From Mycteria americana (taxonomy: Eukaryota > Chordata > Aves > Ciconiiformes > Ciconiidae), in NCBI RefSeq assembly GCF_035582795.1, contig NC_134366.1:148661519-148725518 (forward strand): a DNA stretch of 64,000 nt, read 5' to 3'. The translations under genes were made by a program, and so were the position numbers. Position 1 is the first letter of the stretch. Each line of letters starts with the position of its first letter. Below, in pieces: positions 62,430 to 64,000 of this stretch. The notes under the pieces were generated by a model. It was not told the origin of the DNA. It was given only the letters and a program-made list of their open reading frames with translations, and ran no database searches.

Positions 62430-63000
62430 GAGTAGCAGGTATAGTATGAAGTGTGAATTACTGCACTTTGGCGCTAATAACAAGAATTTTTGTTACCAGT
62501 TAGTTTACTAATACCAGAAGGACAGAAAAAAATGAGGGTTTTTCAACTGATTATATGGTTGATCCTAATCAAAGGTGTCAACCCTGGAGGTGATTTTGGT
62601 ATGACAAATCATGCAATTTAGGATTAATCGGATAATGCAAAAAGAGGATTGGCACTACTGCCAATGGTAAATCCTGATTTGGAATGCTTATGCGTCAGCT
62701 TTGTACCCGTTTTCACAAAAATTGGAAAAGATGCTGGGACGGTCTAAAAGAACAATTGGGAAAGAAAATAAAGAGTCAAAGAGCCCTGATTATTAACCCA
62801 GCAAAACAGTGTCTCAGCTGACATATGATTACTCTCTAGGGATATAAAAGGGGTAACATCAGGGCTGGAAAGAGCTATATAAATCAAAGCAAAACACCAA
62901 CACAAATGGCCATGAATAAATTTACATCAGAAATTGAAGACCAGAACCAGAAGAAAGGGAGTAGTGGGTTGCTGCAGGAGGATTTAATGTGCAGTGACAT
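62430..63000 (+). mobile_element. Probable ancient CR1-type fragment
   Basis: Two blocks resemble sauropsid CR1 ORF2: GAATTACTGCACTTTGGCGC followed by TAATAACAAGAATTTTTG (62456-62494), and the block at 62677-62740 with TTCACAAAAATTGGAAAAGA. The spacing is roughly right, but the frame is destroyed. The 3' limit is uncertain, and some of the interval may be unrelated. Confidence 0.45.
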
Positions 63001-64000
63001 ATTAAAAATTGCCGGCTCTTCAAGATTGTGCAGATTTACTTGAACAGTTCCTGAGAGCAACCACCTTCCTCAGCCGGGGACAGCCTAGCACCTTGACCCA
63101 CTTCTCTGTCATAACAACTTTAACAACCAAACAGAAGTTTCTGCTGGGGGTACTGGTCTCATAAAGACACCTCAGCAAACGTTAAACCTCCAAAATTCCA
63201 GAAACTAGATAGTGAGGAAAAAAAAAGTCTCCCATGAAAGATTACAAGAAGGTACAAAAGATTCAAAACAAGGTGGATATTTTTAGCTTAAGGACTATGG
63301 ATTTTGTCAGTCTGCCAGGTTGCCGCTGTCGGTATCTGCCCTGAACTTGCTCCTGTCTCTCTCTCTCTCTCTCTCTCTCAAAGTGATGCTGTGGTAGAGG
63401 AATTCTGTTCAGCAACAGACCTGTTTGGTCTCAGCTGGAGAACTTTGTTTAACTGCTTTCCAATAGCTGTTGAGAGAGTTCAGAGAGAAGGCACGCACAC
63501 ACACAATGCAGAAAACCAGTTTTAGAAAGTATCCTCTTGTGAAAGGACAGGAGAGGTAAGCCTGCCCACCCTGGGGAGAGAATCTGACATCTGCTCACAG
63601 ATACTGACGACCAGGATGTCATGAAGAGAAAGGCTCTCACGCAGTGAGATGACTTAAGTTCTTCCTTCCAAGTGGAAAATGAGATGGTGAACTGCAGAAT
63701 GTGATTTCTCAGGAAGATGAGAGGCCGTTTACAGAGGAAGAATCAAGGATCTGATTCTAGCAGCTATCAAACTAGAGACTCGATACATGCCAAAAATAAA
63801 GGCGGAGTCCTGCTTTCCCTTTAATTACTTTCATATTGTCTGCAAAGTTCATTTTTCACTCAAATATTTCACAGGTCAAGTACGGAGAGGAGCATAAAGT
63901 TTGCACTGTTCCTCTCCTCATGCCGCAGTGCTTATCCTGGAAACCAAGGAGGGCCTCTAAATGTAAATTTTGTTCCTTACAGCTCCTGATGATGTTACAA
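63001..64000. other. Unique non-coding sequence at the window end
   Basis: No gene or transposon was recognised apart from the (CT)n tract at 63356-63379. Short frames only. Confidence 0.5.
63356..63379. repeat. (CT)n microsatellite
   Basis: Twelve uninterrupted TC/CT units. They create a Leu-Ser repeat in a chance plus-strand frame. Confidence 0.95.

Overview
The window looks like non-coding DNA from a bird macrochromosome. It is AT-rich and full of stops on both strands. I found no protein-coding host gene, rRNA, tRNA or CRISPR array. The avian assignment rests on CR1 non-LTR retrotransposons that end in ATTCTATG-type octamer repeats and on a solo retroviral LTR (36885-37453) that I recognise as a family spread widely in bird genomes. 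No exon of a named gene was recognised, so the segment is either intergenic or inside a very large intron.

Layout. Positions 1-18480 are essentially unique AT-rich sequence with short simple repeats and one GC-rich patch (16616-17130). Positions 18481-21993 hold two closely related CR1 copies in direct orientation; the second (20458-21993) still carries a long reverse transcriptase reading frame with its catalytic motifs. Positions 21994-36879 are about 15 kb with no transposon that I can see, one G-run and one dispersed direct repeat pair. The solo LTR is flanked by a perfect 5-bp target duplication. Positions 37459-44203 are unique apart from a GC-rich patch (38530-39090) and a diverged local duplication (40516/41211). 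A third young-type CR1 lies on the minus strand (44204-44956).

Positions 46883-51584 look like an old, degenerate endogenous retrovirus on the minus strand. Two diverged LTR-like sequences bracket about 3.6 kb. There is a tRNA-Asn-like primer-binding site next to the 5' LTR and a short purine tract next to the 3' LTR, but no gag, pol or env that I can identify. Older CR1 copies follow at 52400-53630 (+), 61240-61660 (+), 61665-62175 (-) and probably 62430-63000 (+).

No genes act together here. The content is retroelement fossils in a repeat-poor background. The most useful observations are the solo LTR with intact target duplication, the LTR pair with its primer-binding site, a one-base deletion shared by two CR1 copies 26 kb apart, and the long repeat-free stretches that could hold regulatory elements. 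All boundaries were read by eye and are approximate to about 5-20 bases unless a terminal motif fixes them.
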